The position numbers were made by a program, and so were the translations under genes. DNA of 64,000 nt from an uncultured Lachnospiraceae bacterium (GTDB taxonomy: Bacteria; Bacillota; Clostridia; Lachnospirales; Lachnospiraceae), in contig CAJTNT010000012.1 in the NCBI GenBank assembly GCA_910577785.1, positions 28,445 to 92,444 of the forward strand. Direction: 5' to 3'. The notes under the pieces were generated by a model. The model worked only from the letters and a program-made list of their open reading frames with translations, was not told the origin of the DNA and searched no databases. Position 1 is the stretch's first letter, and each line of letters opens with the position of its first letter. Below are positions 52,016 to 61,629 of the stretch, one piece after another.

Positions 52016-53089
52016 TTACCTTCCGCTGTCCGGGATTGGCGTCCACTCCCAACCCTCGTCTTCGCTGTTGGCGAAGTGGTTGACCACGGCGCCGCCGCCG
52101 CCATGCCTGTCGTCATAGTCGTTGGTAAATGCCACGGAGGCAACTTCATTTGCCACGATGGTGGCTGTCTGGGTATCCGCAGACACAACCTTATAGGATG
52201 CGCCGGAATAAACTTCCTTCACTGTAACCTCTGCGCCTACCGGGATGCCTTCGAGCAGCGTACTCTTCTGCCCAGCCTCGGTAAAGCTCAAGGATACGAC
52301 ATTACTGTAAACTACAGAGCCGTCAAGGACAGCTTCTACGTCAAACACGAAAGTTGCAGGATCCCTGGTCTCGTAGGACTGCAGCGTCTTGACAATCTCC
52401 AGCGAGCCGTGGCGTATTTCCTGAGACGGCTTCAACGTAACGTCCATGGCGTAAAGCCATTCGCCGGGGCCTGCCGTGTTAATCTCGCCGTCTTCTGCTT
52501 CCTTGCTGGGCAGGGAAACCAAATCCGGCATATAAGTATACTTATAGGTCGGAGAATTTGCGATGGTTGCAATCCTCTCGGCACCATCCTCTGCCGTAAC
52601 TGTCGTTGTGTAGTCCTCCAGGCCGTCCCCTCTCGCAATCACAAGATACAGGCCACATTGCAGGCCTTCGATCGGCTGGCCAACGGCCGCGCCCGTAACT
52701 GCCGGCGTACCGCCCTCCAGGGCAATCTTGGCCGCGCCCTGCGCGATTGCCATCCAGTCGGCATTGTTGGAATCCTGCTGGTAAATCTCCTCCAGGGACT
52801 TGTATGCGTCTGCAAATGCGTAGGTGTAGGTGTCGTACCCGCTGACAGGCTCTGCCTTGGCAACCTGGTATAAATCCACGACTACCTTAGCTTTTTCTAA
52901 GTCTGCCGCCAAATCCTCATTTCCCGGCTGCACCGTTAGGGAACATGCCTTATCAAAGTCCACGGCCCCCGCTTCCCCGCTGAGCCCCGGCATCATCAGT
53001 ATCATGCCGAACGCCACCAAGAAAGCCAGCAGCGGCGCTGCTATCCAGCCTGGGCGCCGGGCCTGCCCACGGTTCCTCTTTATTTCCAT
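52016..53089 (-). CDS. pilin-like secreted protein without cell-wall anchor
   Basis: 357 residues. N-terminal membrane/signal segment (about 14-40), a domain starting CSLTVQPGNEDLAADLEKAK with pilin-like YLVIARGDGLEDYTT, and a C-terminal Ig-like domain of the kind in Firmicutes surface proteins (LEIVKTLQSYETRDPATFVF ... FTNDYDD). The C-terminus (WEWTPIPDSGR) lacks any sorting signal, so it is released or held by other means. The start at 53089 follows GGAGGAG. It lies between the sortase and the SipW-processed proteins. Confidence 0.8.
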   Translation of the reverse strand: MEIKRNRGQARRPGWIAAPLLAFLVAFGMILMMPGLSGEAGAVDFDKACSLTVQPGNEDLAADLEKAKVVVDLYQVAKAEPVSGYDTYTYAFADAYKSLEEIYQQDSNNADWMAIAQGAAKIALEGGTPAVTGAAVGQPIEGLQCGLYLVIARGDGLEDYTTTVTAEDGAERIATIANSPTYKYTYMPDLVSLPSKEAEDGEINTAGPGEWLYAMDVTLKPSQEIRHGSLEIVKTLQSYETRDPATFVFDVEAVLDGSVVYSNVVSLSFTEAGQKSTLLEGIPVGAEVTVKEVYSGASYKVVSADTQTATIVANEVASVAFTNDYDDRHGGGGAVVNHFANSEDEGWEWTPIPDSGR

Positions 53090-53191
53090 AAGCCTCTCCT
53101 CCTTCTGCATCTAGCTTTTGTTGGGACTGTCACTCATTTATCAATATTGTCATTCCTTCCAGAGCCAGCCATTCCGCCAGCCCTGTCTGGA

Positions 53192-54469
53192 TTATTCACT
53201 TTTATCATCCTTCTGCGTGGATTCTTCTTCTCCGTCCGCACTGTCAGGATTGCTGCCCTCAGAAACGCCATCTTCGGAACTGCTGCCCTCCTCCGAACTG
53301 CCTTCTTCCGAATTGCTGTCCTCTTCGGAATGGCCGTTCTCACTGGAAGCGCTTATCCCATCCGAATTGTCTTCCTCGGAACTATTGCTCTCTCCAGAAT
53401 CGCCTTCCCCGGAAACATTAGCTGTTTCGGTATTGCCTTCCTCAGAATTGCCTTCTGCGGAACTGTTGCTCTTAATCTGTTCCAACAATTCCTGCGTTGT
53501 CCTCGTCGGTCCTTTCCTGCGGTAATAGATTAACATAATCACCAATACAATAAACAGGAGCGGAATGCCAACTGCTGGGATTACAATATAAGTTGGGATT
53601 CGGACTGCCTCACTGGGAGTTGCAACGGACTCCAATCCTTCAATCCGATGCGCCCGAACCAGCATACGGTGGGAATTTACGCCATATGGGGTACAGGTAA
53701 CGAGTGTCGTATAATCTTTCTTATCTACGATTGCCAATTCATCCGTTTCCTCTGGCAATACAATACGAATTTGGTCAATCTGGTAGGTATTGGTCTGGTC
53801 TAATACGGTTACGGTAAAGGTATCTCCTTCACTCAACTTATCCAAATCAGAAAAAAGCTTTGCGCTTGGAAGACCACGGTGTCCTGATAATACTGCATGT
53901 GTCCGTTCTCCACCAACCGGGAAGGAAGAACCTGCAATATGGCCAACAGCAATCTGTAGAACGGATTCATCCGTGCCATGGTAAACGGGAAGGTCTACTC
54001 CAATAGACGCAATCTGCATATACCCCATAACACCTGTGCCTGTGATATCCAAGATGCTTGCGTATTCTGCATATCTCTCTTCCGAAATATTAAAATTAAC
54101 ACCGTTCGCAAGCGACTCATTGAACTTCCTGGCTTCCTCTATAATTGCTTCCTTTTCTTCCTTACTCATGGATTCCACTTCTGATACATATCCCGCGATT
54201 GCCCGCGTGGCATGCATGGAATTCCACCAGTCACTCACTGTTGGATAAGATAAAACCCCTATACCAATCAGTAAAATCAATACCAATAAGATAGTCGAAA
54301 ATGAAACACGCTTTTTTTTCTTCTCTTTCTTCCTGCGTTTCTTTTTTTTCTTCTCTGCCCGCCCTTCTTCCCTCTTTTCTACAGTTTCTCCATTTACAGG
54401 GGAAGCACTTTTTACAGGCGTTTCCTCGTCTGTATGTACTTTTTCATTTTTTCGTGTTTCCTCACTCAT
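53192..54469 (-). CDS. srtC: class C (pilus-building) sortase with acidic C-terminal tail
   Basis: 425 residues. Lys-rich cytoplasmic N-terminus, membrane helix (about 55-78), a sortase C core with YMQIASIGVDLPVYHG, catalytic His in LSGHRGLPSAKLF, catalytic Cys and Arg in TLVTCTPYGVNSHRMLVRAHR, then a second membrane helix (about 300-322) typical of class C. The last 100 residues are Ser/Glu/Asn/Gly-rich repeats (SEEGSSEEGSSSEDG), unusual for the class, where the chain usually stops soon after the helix. Start at 54469 (GTG 54481 less likely). It follows the major pilin gene by 182 bases with a hairpin in between. Confidence 0.93.
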   Translation of the reverse strand: MSEETRKNEKVHTDEETPVKSASPVNGETVEKREEGRAEKKKKKRRKKEKKKKRVSFSTILLVLILLIGIGVLSYPTVSDWWNSMHATRAIAGYVSEVESMSKEEKEAIIEEARKFNESLANGVNFNISEERYAEYASILDITGTGVMGYMQIASIGVDLPVYHGTDESVLQIAVGHIAGSSFPVGGERTHAVLSGHRGLPSAKLFSDLDKLSEGDTFTVTVLDQTNTYQIDQIRIVLPEETDELAIVDKKDYTTLVTCTPYGVNSHRMLVRAHRIEGLESVATPSEAVRIPTYIVIPAVGIPLLFIVLVIMLIYYRRKGPTRTTQELLEQIKSNSSAEGNSEEGNTETANVSGEGDSGESNSSEEDNSDGISASSENGHSEEDSNSEEGSSEEGSSSEDGVSEGSNPDSADGEEESTQKDDKSE

Positions 54470-54580
54470 ATGTTTCCCCACAATCTTATTCGATGGGCTA
54501 CACTATCTGCTGATGTCGGCCAGGCTTCCTGCCTGTTGCTCGCCACACACCACGGGAAGGTATCAGCTTGTGCGGCATAA

Positions 54581-54607
54581 CCGGGGGGAGGAAAATCCTT
54601 CCCCCGG
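54581..54607 (-). other. strong hairpin between pilin and sortase genes
   Basis: CCGGGGG...CCCCCGG inverted repeat with an AGG/CCT inner part and a short loop (54581-54607), in the 182-base pilin-sortase gap. No T-run follows, so it may act as an attenuator or RNA-processing site that lowers sortase relative to pilin. Confidence 0.5.
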
Positions 54608-54651
54608 ATAAATTCATGTATCTTGTTCTTTTTAGAATCTTATGTTGTCAA

Positions 54652-56541
54652 TTACTGAGCCTTCATGCGCCTCTTTGTTACTAAGAGGATGCCAGCGCCG
54701 ATTACTAAGATGCCGCCAACTACGTAGAAGATTGTAGTACCGATACCACCTGTGCTTGGCAGCAAGGAACCTTTTTTGTTTTCAACTTGGAACGCATACT
54801 GACCTGTATAGTTTTCAGCAGTTCCGTCATCTCTCGTTGCTGTCCAAGTACAACCTTCCGTTACATCTGTAGGTGCTATCCAGTTAAGATTAATTGTAAT
54901 CGGTTCAGCTAATAAGTTGTAACCATTCGGCGCTGTAACCTCTTTGATTACATATTCACCAGCAGACAAACCAGTAATAGATAAGATACCATCCTCATTA
55001 ACATAAGCCTTATATGTTTTTGTTTCGCCAATTGTCACTTCTTCTCCAGAGGTATTAACTAACTTATAAGTTTTTGTAACTCTGGTAGGATTATTTTCAT
55101 TATCAAGGTTATCATAATATTTAGCAGTATTTTTGGTTTCATCAGCATCAAAGTTTGGTTCGGTAGTTGTATATTTCTTATCTTTTAATAAATAATACAC
55201 AGCCCCTGCGTCTTCACCTTCACTACCATCACGTTCTACAAATTCTGTCTTATTAACAAGAATCTTATTAAATGGAGTTGCTGTAATCTCAAATTCTGCT
55301 CCTGCCAATGCCTTATTCTCTTCATCAACCTTCAATAACTTCAAGCCAGTTACATAAGTATATGTCTCGCTCTCTGGTGTTTCACCCTTTGGAGAATCTG
55401 GACCTGGATAATCAGGCTCACCTGGTGTACCTTTATCTGTTGTGTTCGGATTGTTGGAGTAATTTAACTTAACCTCATTCTTGTTTCCTGTAACTTCAAT
55501 GGTTGCATCTTTATTAATTGTAGCGGTATACGTAATTTCAATATCAGCATTCGTACCTGTTGCACCCTTATACTGAATAAAATTCTCAAATACGATTTCA
55601 AATTTCTGACCCGTTACTTTTACATAATAACTTCCTGTTTCCTTTGTATAGTCATGTTCATGAGACCCTTTTGTACATGCTGTAAGTGTTTGGCCACCAA
55701 CTTTAACTACTACATCATTATTAAATGTTAAACCCTTAGCTAATGTATCCTCTACAACAAAATAGTATTTCTCGTAGCCATCCATTGCTGGAACTCTTGA
55801 AGTTACTCTATAAGGTACAACATCACCAAAAGCACCATTATTAACTTTTACCCACTCTGGGTTAAAGCAACTAATTGTATGTGTATGATTAGCCTCTGTA
55901 TTACCACATATAACTGTTTTTAAGTCCTCTGCTGTCTGCTTATTGATTTCCGGTGCATCTGCTTTTGCTGCTACATTAACATCTGCTACTACCTGAAGGA
56001 TATACCTTGTTGCAGCATCTCCCTCAGCAATCTTTGCACTATCTTTCACAAAATAGTAGCCATCCTGACTTACAGATATTGTATACACATAGTTTTCTCC
56101 TGATTTAACAGGATCTTTACTTTGTGTTCCGTCACCCTTTAAGTATTTGCTAACTATTTCTGCAAACTTGTCGTTCATTGCATCTGTAAAAACATTTGTA
56201 TCTGTTGACATTGCTTTTGCAACTGTTGCTGCATCTTTAGCATCTGCAAATGCATTCTTATTGTCAATGACAAAGGATGCTTCGCCTTGTAACTCTGCTA
56301 TAAATGCAGCTGCGTTATCTGCATCAAATCCCGCTCCCCACTTGATATCTGTTAAAGTTTTGCTACCACCTTCATTTGTAAGATTACCATCAAAAATCTG
56401 ATAAGCTGCATATTGATGGCCTTCTTTTTTATTAGTAATAGTGATTGTGTGACTGTTTGGTGCTGCCATTACTGGAATAGCCATTGCCAATGTCATTACC
56501 ATTGCCAGAACCAAGCTGGCGATTCTTTTAATTCGTTTCAT
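54652..56541 (-). CDS. LPXTG major pilin (SpaA-type, isopeptide-forming)
   Basis: 629 residues. Signal peptide (about 1-27, ending PVMAA). N-terminal domain with HTITITNKKEGHQYAAYQIF; a fimbrial isopeptide D2-type domain near ADVNVAAKADAPEINKQ containing a Lys well placed for polymerisation; a CnaB domain with E-box VIKEVTAPNGYN; and the sorting signal LPSTGGIGTT, hydrophobic helix and KRRMKAQ. The ATG at 56541 follows AAAAGGAG. It is the likely shaft subunit of the pilus assembled by the class C sortase. Confidence 0.92.
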   Translation of the reverse strand: MKRIKRIASLVLAMVMTLAMAIPVMAAPNSHTITITNKKEGHQYAAYQIFDGNLTNEGGSKTLTDIKWGAGFDADNAAAFIAELQGEASFVIDNKNAFADAKDAATVAKAMSTDTNVFTDAMNDKFAEIVSKYLKGDGTQSKDPVKSGENYVYTISVSQDGYYFVKDSAKIAEGDAATRYILQVVADVNVAAKADAPEINKQTAEDLKTVICGNTEANHTHTISCFNPEWVKVNNGAFGDVVPYRVTSRVPAMDGYEKYYFVVEDTLAKGLTFNNDVVVKVGGQTLTACTKGSHEHDYTKETGSYYVKVTGQKFEIVFENFIQYKGATGTNADIEITYTATINKDATIEVTGNKNEVKLNYSNNPNTTDKGTPGEPDYPGPDSPKGETPESETYTYVTGLKLLKVDEENKALAGAEFEITATPFNKILVNKTEFVERDGSEGEDAGAVYYLLKDKKYTTTEPNFDADETKNTAKYYDNLDNENNPTRVTKTYKLVNTSGEEVTIGETKTYKAYVNEDGILSITGLSAGEYVIKEVTAPNGYNLLAEPITINLNWIAPTDVTEGCTWTATRDDGTAENYTGQYAFQVENKKGSLLPSTGGIGTTIFYVVGGILVIGAGILLVTKRRMKAQ

Positions 56542-56630
56542 AATCTCATTCTCCTTTTCTTCTTTATTTTTTTGAAACTTCATGAAACTTGGGTTTATAA
56601 GAAACTTTAAAAATTTGTTTTGCTCCAGAT

Positions 56631-59600
56631 TCAAGAGGAACCTCCCACCCTCCCTTCTCTGAATTTTTTTCTATACATAAAGCCTGCGCCTAGCAGCATG
56701 GCTGCAACGCCTGCCATTGTATATAATGTTGTGCCAAAACCACCTGTTTCGGGAAGTACAAACTTCTCAATATTGTTGTACTCAATCTCAACCATTTCAC
56801 CTTTTGAAACAGTACCAGTTACCTCACCAATCGTTCCATTTGGATTGCCGTCTCCTGAAATATCAGGAGTATAAGGGTTATCTAGTTTTTCATCCCAGTC
56901 AACACCTTGGCCATGTTCTGTAGGCTTAAGTTTTACAGGTCCTATTTCTTTAATGGTGTATCTCGTACCTTTTGGAAGGAAACTTATTTGGATATATTCA
57001 CCTGCTTCTAACGTAAATCTCGAATTGTTCCATATGAGAACATCGGTTTCCGTTTCCGTTACCTCTCCATTTTCATTTGTCTTAAACTTTGTATAGGAAT
57101 AATCATCCCTTAAATCATTACCTACTTCATCTTTAAATTTAATTTCAAAACCAAACTCATCATTAGTTTTTTCACCTGTTACTTTCTTTTTCACTTGCAA
57201 CTGCCCCGTATCCTGTTCTGTCGTTGCAAACGATACAGAGGGAAGAGTAAACTGCATCCAGCAGGTGGAACCAGAAGCGCCTCGTTCTGTGTAGAAGAAG
57301 GAAAGCTTATACTTACCTTCTGAACCTTTCTCTATATAATCCCACAAATTTATATATTCTCCTACGGCACTGTGTACACCACCAATATCGCAGATTAATT
57401 TCCCGCCGTCAATTCCAGGTCCCTCAAGGAATACCCACATATCATCATCACCATAGAAAAGATACTCCAAAGGTCCTACATAGTCTTTTACCAAATCAAA
57501 CTCCACTGTATAATGCATCCCAAAATAATGATTGTGGTTTTGCCCATCATCGGATTCGGGTGCATTCTCAGCCCATCCTCTCCTGTCTATGTTATATCCT
57601 CCAAAGTTTTTTAGCTTCGATAAATCAGATGCTCCAAATTTCAAATCATGTCCTGGAGTACCTGCAGAACTAACATTATCCAAAGGATAGAAATCGTTTC
57701 CTGCAAAATAATACTTTTTATAATTCGGTGAAGTTGACGAAGCCCAACTAAACATCTGTCTCTTAAACTTATCCAACCCATAAACGCTACTGGTAACTTC
57801 GCCGTTTTCTTTTACTTCTGCACCAGTCAAAGTATAAGTATCACCTTTCTGACTGAAAATCAAATCACCAGCATATGGCGTTTTTCCTGTTGCCGTTCCT
57901 TCATTAAATAAATTTGGAGCCTTTACACCAGATGCATATTTAAGTTTTCCTCCTTCCAGGCCAGTAACTAATCCAAAGGTAGCCTTCCCATATAAAATAT
58001 GATCTTCATTTGCTCTATTCCCCGGCAGGTCACCCAACGATGTTCTCATTGTCCCTTCTGAATTGCCAAATCCAAAGGTTTGGCCTTGCATACTGTTAAT
58101 TCCCTGTTTATTTGTATACATGTACCATACGTCACCTTCGTTATGGGTGGTAGTTTCTTTTTTACGTTCCACTTTCTTCAGCCCTAATGTCTTAGGATCT
58201 CCTTCGGGGTCAGAATCACTGAGATAAAGTTCACCATCGGAAATATCGTAATCATAAAAATTTACACCATTTTTCTTATTTGTTTCCACTGCATTATATA
58301 CCAAATGGATATTAGCCCCTTGAGTAATTAGTATAAAATCGTTTGGAAATTCTTTTTGCGTATCTGGTTTATTAGTAAAATGCCAATCCTTTCCATTCGC
58401 ACAACTGTATGTTGTCCATTCTGTGCTATCAGCTCTTTGCACCCGAATTTCTTTCAAAGTATAACTTTTATTTTTTGCTATCTTATTGAAATACACAAGA
58501 CCCGGTGATGTAATGTAGTCATACGTACCTGATGAATAAATCTCTTTCATTTCTGATTGCGTGACAACTGTTCCATCAGCTTTGCTTACCTTAATATTTT
58601 TCCTTGGTATGCTTCCACTTGCTGCCGCACTATTTGTCGGCAAATTCCCTCCCGTAGTGTCAATAACTCTGATTGTCTCTTTATCGTCAGCTGTTGGAAG
58701 GGCAAACATATCAACCTCCGCATAAAACCCCACTGTAAACTTCGGGTTTGCCTGACTAGTAGCCGAAGCCGCAACCGAATTATCTGTTCCATCGGCATTC
58801 AATGTAACATCCAGCGGAGCATTGGTTACAGACGATGCATCTATAATTACACCTGTCTTATCACCCTCGTCTTCCTCTGATACATCTTCCTCTAACACAT
58901 CTTCCTCTGACGTATTTTCTTCGTCATCCAATGTGTCCGTTGCATCTGATTCTTCATCCGCAGATGTATCTACATTGCTCCGATCCTGAATTACCTGATT
59001 TACAGCGCCTTCTTTTACAAAGTCTATAACAGAAAGTATAACTTCTTCCTGTATTTCTATGTCTTCATCCGATGCCACGTCACCTTCTTTTTCTGCACAA
59101 TTAAGCAGTTTCTGGGTTGGTGTAAGCTTCATTGTAACTTTACAGTCTGATAAATCCAGTTTTGTTCCTTTGTAAACAAGGGCATATGACAGTACTTGAT
59201 TTGCATAAAATTCTTCGGGCGTTTCATCGTATACCGCAGCTACAAGCTTATATTCCTCCGCCTTTTTATCCAACTGTTCAACCACAAAATCTATTGCGTC
59301 TGCAAGCGATTCTACCGTTGGCGTTTTATTTGCCGTCCCTGTTTCCTCAGCATTTTCAATCAAGCTATCTGGAATTGCAACATTTCCTTCTGCATGGAAC
59401 ACAGCTCGGAACATATCACCCTTATATTTATATGATTTGGAAACCGGAACAATCGTCTTATGCTCTTCTGGACCCACTCCAATTGCAATCTCAGAAAAGC
59501 TATCCATTTCAAATGACGTACTTCCATTTTCCACCTTGCTGCCATCAAGAACATCATTTCCATCTTTGGCAAAATGAACTACCTTGATAGGCGCGCCATC

Positions 59601-60977
59601 TGGCAAGCCATTTTTACCAAGGAACTGAACTGTAATTGTCACTGGGCTTTCAGGCTCAATTTCTTCGCCTTCCAAATAGAAGCCAACCTTTAACAAAGCT
59701 TTCATAGAAACATCTGTATCTTTTGTCATTTTGTCAAATTGTGCTTCCCGCTCTGCGTAATGTTCTTCGTCACTTTCAGCAGTAACCCGTTCTGCAAGCA
59801 ATGCCGCATCGTTCGGAATATTTGCATCTTCTTTATAAGCAGCTGTTACGATAAAGCCATTTCCTTTGAAAGTCTTTGTTATATCTTCTTCTTCTCCGTC
59901 CCAATCAGTCTGGGCATTTCCCAGACTCTCATTTGTCAAGGTTTCTTCTGTCCCATCCATTGGCGTCTGGCCATTTTCTGGGTTGCCTTCCTGGTTCTCA
60001 TTTCCATCCGCTGGTGTCTCGTCTGTCCCATCTGCTGAAGCCTCTGGCGTCTCAGCTGGCTCTTCTTCCACCGGCCTTAAGTCTGAGCCATCCAGTACTT
60101 CGTGGATTTCGATGCATCCATTTTCCTGGGTATGGGTATGCTCTTCTACCTGTAGTTTCCCGCAGCTGCGGCGCACTTCGATCCTGCCTTCCGGCACTTC
60201 CTTGTTGGCTGTCCCGGCAAGAACCTCCTGTGCCACGCCTGTGTTATCCTTCGGATCCTGTACGATTTCCTCGCCTTCCGGGGTAATCAGCACCCGCTGG
60301 TAACACTCATCGCCATGGGTGTGTACTTCGATTTCCGGCTTCTGGCAAACCAGGGTCTTCTGCACCTGATTGCAGGCCTCTGTATGGTGATGCCCCTCGG
60401 ACTCTTCCTGCCCGCAGGTCAGGGTCTCTGTCCACTGGTAGCACTCGTCTGCATGTGTATGCTCTTCTTTCCCGCATGAGAAGGCGCCGTCTTCTGCCTG
60501 GCACTCTTCCGTGTGGGTATGTTCCTCCGCCTGGCAGGTGAGTTCTCCCTGCTCCTTGGTGCGGCACTCTTCTGTATGCTGGTGTCCCTCGGATTCTTCA
60601 AGGCCGCATGCCAGAGCCTGCTGCTCCTGGTAGCACTCATCCGTATGCTGGTGCGCCTCCACCTCCGGCAGCGCACATACTAAGTTGCCGTTGTGTGGGT
60701 CGTAGCAGTCGTCATTGTGCTTATGGACTACATAGTCCGCATACCCGCATATTATGTTTTTCTCCTGGTCGTAGCAGGTCTCTGCATGCTGGTGTACCTG
60801 CAGCTTGCAGTTCAGCACCCGCTCGTCGTGGGTCATGGCCTTGCCGCGCATCTTGAGCGCTGCCGTCGTGGCAAACCCTACGACTACGGCCAGACATACG
60901 AACACCGCCAGCCACCTCTTATATTTCTTTTTGTCCTGCAAGAATTTTGCTATCTGTTTTAAAATCGGAGATTCCAT
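56631..60977 (-). CDS. pilus tip adhesin with His/Cys-repeat head, fibro-slime domain and LPETG
   Basis: 1448 residues. Membrane/signal segment (about 18-40). Residues about 60-290 hold nine H-x-H motifs (HQHAETC, HKHNDDC, HQHTDEC, HQHTEEC, HTHTEEC, HTHADEC, HHHTEAC, HTHGDEC, then HTHTQENGC), each with a following Cys, a pattern suited to metal binding. Then a low-complexity acidic region, beta-rich domains including a Ser/Asp/Glu-rich linker, a fibro-slime domain (about 1180-1320; GPLEYLFYGDDDMWVFLEGP), a CnaB-like domain (QLQVKKKVTGEKTNDEFGFE), and the anchor LPETGGFGTT. It is the largest protein of the operon and a likely tip or adhesive subunit. Confidence 0.9.
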   Translation of the reverse strand: MESPILKQIAKFLQDKKKYKRWLAVFVCLAVVVGFATTAALKMRGKAMTHDERVLNCKLQVHQHAETCYDQEKNIICGYADYVVHKHNDDCYDPHNGNLVCALPEVEAHQHTDECYQEQQALACGLEESEGHQHTEECRTKEQGELTCQAEEHTHTEECQAEDGAFSCGKEEHTHADECYQWTETLTCGQEESEGHHHTEACNQVQKTLVCQKPEIEVHTHGDECYQRVLITPEGEEIVQDPKDNTGVAQEVLAGTANKEVPEGRIEVRRSCGKLQVEEHTHTQENGCIEIHEVLDGSDLRPVEEEPAETPEASADGTDETPADGNENQEGNPENGQTPMDGTEETLTNESLGNAQTDWDGEEEDITKTFKGNGFIVTAAYKEDANIPNDAALLAERVTAESDEEHYAEREAQFDKMTKDTDVSMKALLKVGFYLEGEEIEPESPVTITVQFLGKNGLPDGAPIKVVHFAKDGNDVLDGSKVENGSTSFEMDSFSEIAIGVGPEEHKTIVPVSKSYKYKGDMFRAVFHAEGNVAIPDSLIENAEETGTANKTPTVESLADAIDFVVEQLDKKAEEYKLVAAVYDETPEEFYANQVLSYALVYKGTKLDLSDCKVTMKLTPTQKLLNCAEKEGDVASDEDIEIQEEVILSVIDFVKEGAVNQVIQDRSNVDTSADEESDATDTLDDEENTSEEDVLEEDVSEEDEGDKTGVIIDASSVTNAPLDVTLNADGTDNSVAASATSQANPKFTVGFYAEVDMFALPTADDKETIRVIDTTGGNLPTNSAAASGSIPRKNIKVSKADGTVVTQSEMKEIYSSGTYDYITSPGLVYFNKIAKNKSYTLKEIRVQRADSTEWTTYSCANGKDWHFTNKPDTQKEFPNDFILITQGANIHLVYNAVETNKKNGVNFYDYDISDGELYLSDSDPEGDPKTLGLKKVERKKETTTHNEGDVWYMYTNKQGINSMQGQTFGFGNSEGTMRTSLGDLPGNRANEDHILYGKATFGLVTGLEGGKLKYASGVKAPNLFNEGTATGKTPYAGDLIFSQKGDTYTLTGAEVKENGEVTSSVYGLDKFKRQMFSWASSTSPNYKKYYFAGNDFYPLDNVSSAGTPGHDLKFGASDLSKLKNFGGYNIDRRGWAENAPESDDGQNHNHYFGMHYTVEFDLVKDYVGPLEYLFYGDDDMWVFLEGPGIDGGKLICDIGGVHSAVGEYINLWDYIEKGSEGKYKLSFFYTERGASGSTCWMQFTLPSVSFATTEQDTGQLQVKKKVTGEKTNDEFGFEIKFKDEVGNDLRDDYSYTKFKTNENGEVTETETDVLIWNNSRFTLEAGEYIQISFLPKGTRYTIKEIGPVKLKPTEHGQGVDWDEKLDNPYTPDISGDGNPNGTIGEVTGTVSKGEMVEIEYNNIEKFVLPETGGFGTTLYTMAGVAAMLLGAGFMYRKKFREGRVGGSS

Positions 60978-61026
60978 AATGCAGCCTCCCTCCTCGTGTC
61001 ACGCATCTTCTATCTATCTGTTCCTG

Positions 61027-61629
61027 CTAATCCACTATCCCCAGCCCTGAGAGGGGCCATACGCGGAATAGTATCTTGCCCACTACCATGTCGTTGCTGA
61101 CGCATCCGATGGATTTGTTGCGGCTGTCGATGCTCACTGCGCGGTGGTCGCCCATCACGAAGCATTTGCCGTCCGGCACCTGGTAAGGCAGGTCTATGTT
61201 GCACTCGCCCAGCGCCTTCTCGCTGATGTATGGCTCATCCAGCTGCTCCTCATTTACGAATACGTTGCCTTCGTCGTCTATGTCCACCCAATCGCCTGCG
61301 CTTGCGATCACGCGTTTGATCAGGATATTGTTGTTATAGTAGAATGCGATTACATCGCCTGTACGGTAACTGGAACCGTTGACCGCCACTACAATGTCTT
61401 CATCCTGCAGGGTCTCCGTCATCGAAGTACCGCTGATCTGTAGCACGGGGAGCAGCAGAACCGCTATCAATACCGCTACCGCCGCCACTACCAGGAGCGA
61501 AAACACCGTGCTCTTCAGAACCCGGCTATAATTGCTCTTATACTGTTCCTTTTTCAGTTCTGCTTCAAGCAATTCCACGCTTGGTACCGCCAACCCTTTG
61601 ATGCTATCTGTTTCTTTTTGCGACATCAT
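61027..61629 (-). CDS. lepB: signal peptidase I, bacterial (Ser-Lys) type
   Basis: 200 residues. A membrane helix (about 42-62), catalytic Ser in ISGTSMTETL, catalytic Lys in ILIKRVIASAGD and the domain boxes VPDGKCFVMGDHR and DSRNKSIG. This is the ordinary Ser-Lys type, distinct from the SipW-type enzyme at the other end of the locus. Start at 61629 follows AAAGGAGG and overlaps the end of the coiled-coil gene by 26 bases. Dedicated peptidases of this kind are common in pilus loci and mature pilin precursors. Confidence 0.93.
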   Translation of the reverse strand: MMSQKETDSIKGLAVPSVELLEAELKKEQYKSNYSRVLKSTVFSLLVVAAVAVLIAVLLLPVLQISGTSMTETLQDEDIVVAVNGSSYRTGDVIAFYYNNNILIKRVIASAGDWVDIDDEGNVFVNEEQLDEPYISEKALGECNIDLPYQVPDGKCFVMGDHRAVSIDSRNKSIGCVSNDMVVGKILFRVWPLSGLGIVD

